A stretch of 64,000 bases of DNA from positions 5,024,501 through 5,088,500 of the forward strand of contig OZ019759.1 in assembly GCA_947034885.2 (NCBI GenBank), given 5' to 3'. The translations under genes and the position numbers were made by a program. Position 1 is the first letter of the stretch. Each line of letters begins with the position of its first letter. The stretch comes from Thuidium tamariscinum (lineage: Eukaryota > Streptophyta > Bryopsida > Hypnales > Thuidiaceae). Below are positions 61,843-64,000 of the stretch, piece by piece. The notes beneath the pieces are model-generated. The model saw nothing but the letters and a program-made list of their open reading frames with translations, made no database searches and was not told where the DNA came from.

Positions 61843-62828
61843 TTGATGCATAGCAAGTTCCAGATGTATCCGTGTACTTATAGCAAGGATCGTCTTTGGA
61901 TTTGCATCGTTACTGTTTTATTGCAGTTTGGAGCTTTGCATTCTATTCCAACGCCCAGAAAAGAGAAGCTCACTAGGAGCCTCCTCTCGAGATCAGAGAT
62001 TTCGCCCTCCACCGAATCTGATTTTGGCGGTGGGAACTGCGAATCGGTTCCAATATCCAAGCCCTACATGTTGCGTTCAGCCACAGATGCGGCGTCAGCC
62101 GCCATAGACTTTTCTAAGGGGAACATTGAAGATGGAGTCGTCGATAGCCCTCCAAGTCGCACTACGGGCAGGACTCCCATCTGCTCGCCGTCGTCGTTGA
62201 GACGAACATCCTCGAGCCGAGGAAGGTCCTGGTCGCCACTCCGCAAAGGGATGGAGCGACCAGTCAAAAGCTCGAACTCCCTGTCGAAGACGCTCTGGGG
62301 CATCCTCGCCTCGAGGATAATGTCCCGCCTTTGAATCGGTTCTCTAGTAACCTTACCATGGCTGTGGGTTCCCAACTTGAACCTGGTGCTCCTAATGTCC
62401 CTGTTCGCTCACCTCAACTCCAGGACAATCCAACCCGTTCCTCCAATTCGACAGGGGGAAGGCGCCTGCCTTCCACGGATAGTCTTTTTTGTCAAAGATT
62501 TTTTAGAGAACATCGACGCTATCTAGACACCGTGTCTACCGGAACTACTCTTCCCTTATCAAACAATGAGAAGGGCCCTCTGCCTAAACCGCCCCCATGG
62601 AATTCCAAATCGATTTCCACTTCGGCAGTTCCTCAGAGTACGCGATCATCGAAACGGAAAGCCAACGAATCTCATAGTCTGAGTGAGACTGGAACTCCGT
62701 ACAATGAAAATGGGTCACATTATTCTTCTCGACGCGAGGATATCTTAAGAGGTCTTGCAAAGCTGAAAGCCGAAGAGGCAGGGAAGGTTGTATATGTAGT
62801 TCAGTGCGAAGCTGCTAAAAAAGATTGA
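61843..62828 (+). pseudogene. Broken gene for a Ser/Arg-rich disordered protein
   Basis: I do not recognise this. Two overlapping frames share the region: 61843-62334 gives a Ser/Arg-rich protein (SLLSRSEISPSTESDF, SSLRRTSSSRGRSWSP); from about 62145 to 62828 another frame gives KVLVATPQRDGATSQKLE, LEDNVPPLNRF and a Lys-rich end (DILRGLAKLKAEEAGKVVYV). They look like two parts of one disordered protein joined by a frameshift or missed splice. Three palindrome variants lie within. It is the last gene before the right terminal repeat. Confidence 0.4.
62207..62742. repeat. Element palindromes in the last gene, three copies
   Basis: CATCCTCGAGCCGAGGAAG (62207-62225), CATCCTCGCCTCGAGGATA (62301-62319) and a weaker one at 62724-62742 ending CGCGAGGATA. 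All match the 19-bp element palindrome with one to four changes. Confidence 0.8.
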
Positions 62829-63344
62829 AGCTCTTACTAGCTGTAAGAAGGTAAGATGCGATATTTCTTACTAAAAATAGAATGTTCCATAACCATAACT
62901 TAGATTTACAAGGTCCATGCCTTCCATATTGTGCAGTCTATAATTAGTATGGAAATGGACATAGAAAAGTAGGTTCAAAAAGATCGAGGCTGCCAGGGCT
63001 ACACATTGAGTACGTAAACTTTTTGGTCAAATTTAAGCCAATCGTAGAATTTCATGACTTGTTCTCTTTAGTGGAAATTGCATGTGGTCCTTGGATCCAA
63101 TCACTTTTTAAGTTTGCAAATGCCCAAAGGCTGTATACCCAATTGAAAATCTACGTTCTTCATTCTACTTTGTTCTGCTCATCATCCTCATGCATCATCT
63201 GAATGACCATCTTTAATGGAAATGCCTCCATTGGAATGTATAAGCGAATTCTCAAATCACCATCATTCATTTATCGTTGGATTCAACAACTTTTACTTCA
63301 AATGATCATTGCATAATCATTTCTGCAAGTCTCAAAATCACCAT
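62829..63344. other. Non-coding right end of the 20-kb element
   Basis: AT-rich, no frame, no full palindrome. Probably 3' flank of the last gene and subterminal element sequence. Confidence 0.5.
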
Positions 63345-63373
63345 TTTGTCTCAATTTAACCAATAAGGCCTTA
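63345..63373 (-). repeat. Right terminal inverted repeat
   Basis: On the minus strand it begins TAAGGCCTTATTGG, then TTAAATTGAGACAAA, matching the left end at about 25 of 30 positions with one gap. One of the differences is a CG to TG change. Confidence 0.75.
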
Positions 63374-64000
63374 TATTTGAGCAGCCCAAGTATAAGGAAT
63401 GTGATTTCATCTTTTCGCACAAATAATCGTAGAGGGGTCCTGGATCACATTATGACAACGAAGAAGAATTCCAAATTTGAGTATATACATGACAGTGTGT
63501 TTCCCGGACAAGGCAAGGAGAAGGTTTACTTGTTCAAGATGTTGATTGAGGGACTAGGTAGTAGGGTAGACATAGTCAATCGCATGCAATTCGGAGGAGA
63601 TTTGGCAAATGCATGGATGATGTTCGATCACGTGAAGCGTGTGAAGGAATGGACAACCATGGCATGCCATGTTTACGACACAAATTATAAAAGAGTCATG
63701 ACAATTGCAACATGCGATATGCAATTAGAAGACATCAAAATTCATGTACAATTTTGGCGATCCTTAAATGCAGTCATGGGTTGTTATGGAGTGGATTCCC
63801 CTAATTTTAAAGGTTTTATGGCAGATAATGCCATGGCCAATTGGAGGGCAGTTCGAATTGTCTATGGAAGTGGGTCTCCTGAAGAGCAAATGAAAAATCG
63901 AGAGAGAACTTGCTTATTGCATTGGAGCACATCTCTACAAAAGCACACCCAAAAGTATCTACAGCATCAACACACTCTTTTGTATAAGCAATATAAAGAT
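63374..64000 (+). pseudogene. Mutator-like transposase gene, right part (runs off the window)
   Basis: Open to the last base. It starts at the transposon edge with LSSPSIRNVISSFRTNNRRG, then VLDHIMTTKK, DSVFPGQGKEKVYLFKM, WMMFDHVKRVKEWTTMA, and the catalytic-type segment NFKGFMADNAMANWRAVRIV followed by YGSGSPEEQ and NRERTCLLHW. This belongs to the DDE domain of the plant Mutator-like family whose zinc cluster lies at 41.7-43.0 kb. The lesions in the left part make the whole gene non-functional. Confidence 0.75.

Larger units (their letters stand above)
43050..63373. mobile_element. 20.3-kb DNA transposon with ParB/methyltransferase-like cargo
   Basis: The two ends are inverted repeats of about 30 bp: both start TAAGGCCTTAT, differ by a short indel, then share GTTAAANNGAGACAAA. 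Flanking TA (or ATAT) is duplicated. Removing the element and one target copy joins the Mutator-like gene as FQYLSSPSIRNVISSF, in frame across the site. Because ATAAGGCCTTAT is itself a palindrome present at both edges, it could alternatively be a 12-bp target duplication with the element at 43061-63362; that also keeps the frame. Inside are the DUF7869 gene (minus), ParB3, an HAD gene and a fourth gene (plus), with 21 copies of one 19-bp palindrome. No match to a named superfamily can be made here; an assignment would need homologues. Confidence 0.75.

Overview
The window looks like repeat-dense nuclear DNA of a plant, probably a non-flowering land plant or close streptophyte relative. The reasons are spliced genes with GT..AG introns, a short AAACCCT telomere-type array, CACTA- and hAT-type MITEs with proper target duplications, a Mutator-like transposase with a GCM/FLYWCH-type zinc cluster, and a DUF7869 transposase-like gene of a kind I know from moss-type genomes. 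I saw no tRNA, rRNA, CRISPR array or clear single-copy housekeeping gene. Species cannot be fixed from the sequence.

Layout. 1-5.8 kb is AT-rich non-coding DNA with one GC-rich low-complexity block. 5.8-7.8 kb holds a broken coiled-coil plus RING-like zinc-finger gene. 9.8-15.1 kb is an unknown spliced gene with a GC-rich TCCGGA-rich element (about 10.9-14.6 kb) in an intron. 15.4-21.7 kb (minus) is a transposase-like gene, itself split by a second TCCGGA-rich element (about 16.7-20.2 kb). 22.0-25.9 kb (minus) is ParB1, the first of three genes that join a ParB/DGQHR-like domain to a DNA-aminomethyltransferase-like domain; a CACTA MITE sits in one exon. 26.5-32.4 kb is non-coding with foldback repeats. 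32.4-39.5 kb (minus) is ParB2, a decayed gene of a second subfamily. 40.2-40.9 kb is a hAT-type foldback MITE. 41.7 kb to the right edge is a Mutator-like gene split by a 20.3-kb DNA transposon (about 43,050-63,373) with about 30-bp terminal inverted repeats. This transposon carries a DUF7869 gene (minus), a long non-coding spacer, ParB3 (plus), an FCP1-like HAD gene and one further broken gene.

The main discovery candidate is what accompanies the ParB/methyltransferase-like genes. Each has its own family of short palindromes: CAGCTCTANTAGAGCTG around ParB1, TTGCGGTACCGCAA around ParB2, TATCCTCGANTCGAGGATA around ParB3. They lie in the 5' leader and, in ParB1 and ParB3, in the same two conserved introns. 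The ParB3 palindrome also forms a seven-copy cluster upstream of the DUF7869 gene at the other end of the same transposon, which ties the two genes into one unit. This resembles a ParB/parS or transposase/subterminal-repeat relationship, with protein and palindrome changing together. It is inferred from layout only; no binding has been shown.

Most genes here carry premature stops or frameshifts, so the window is largely a graveyard of mobile elements. The 20-kb element is the best preserved: DUF7869 and ParB3 are disabled only by a few in-frame stops, all explainable as C-to-T changes.
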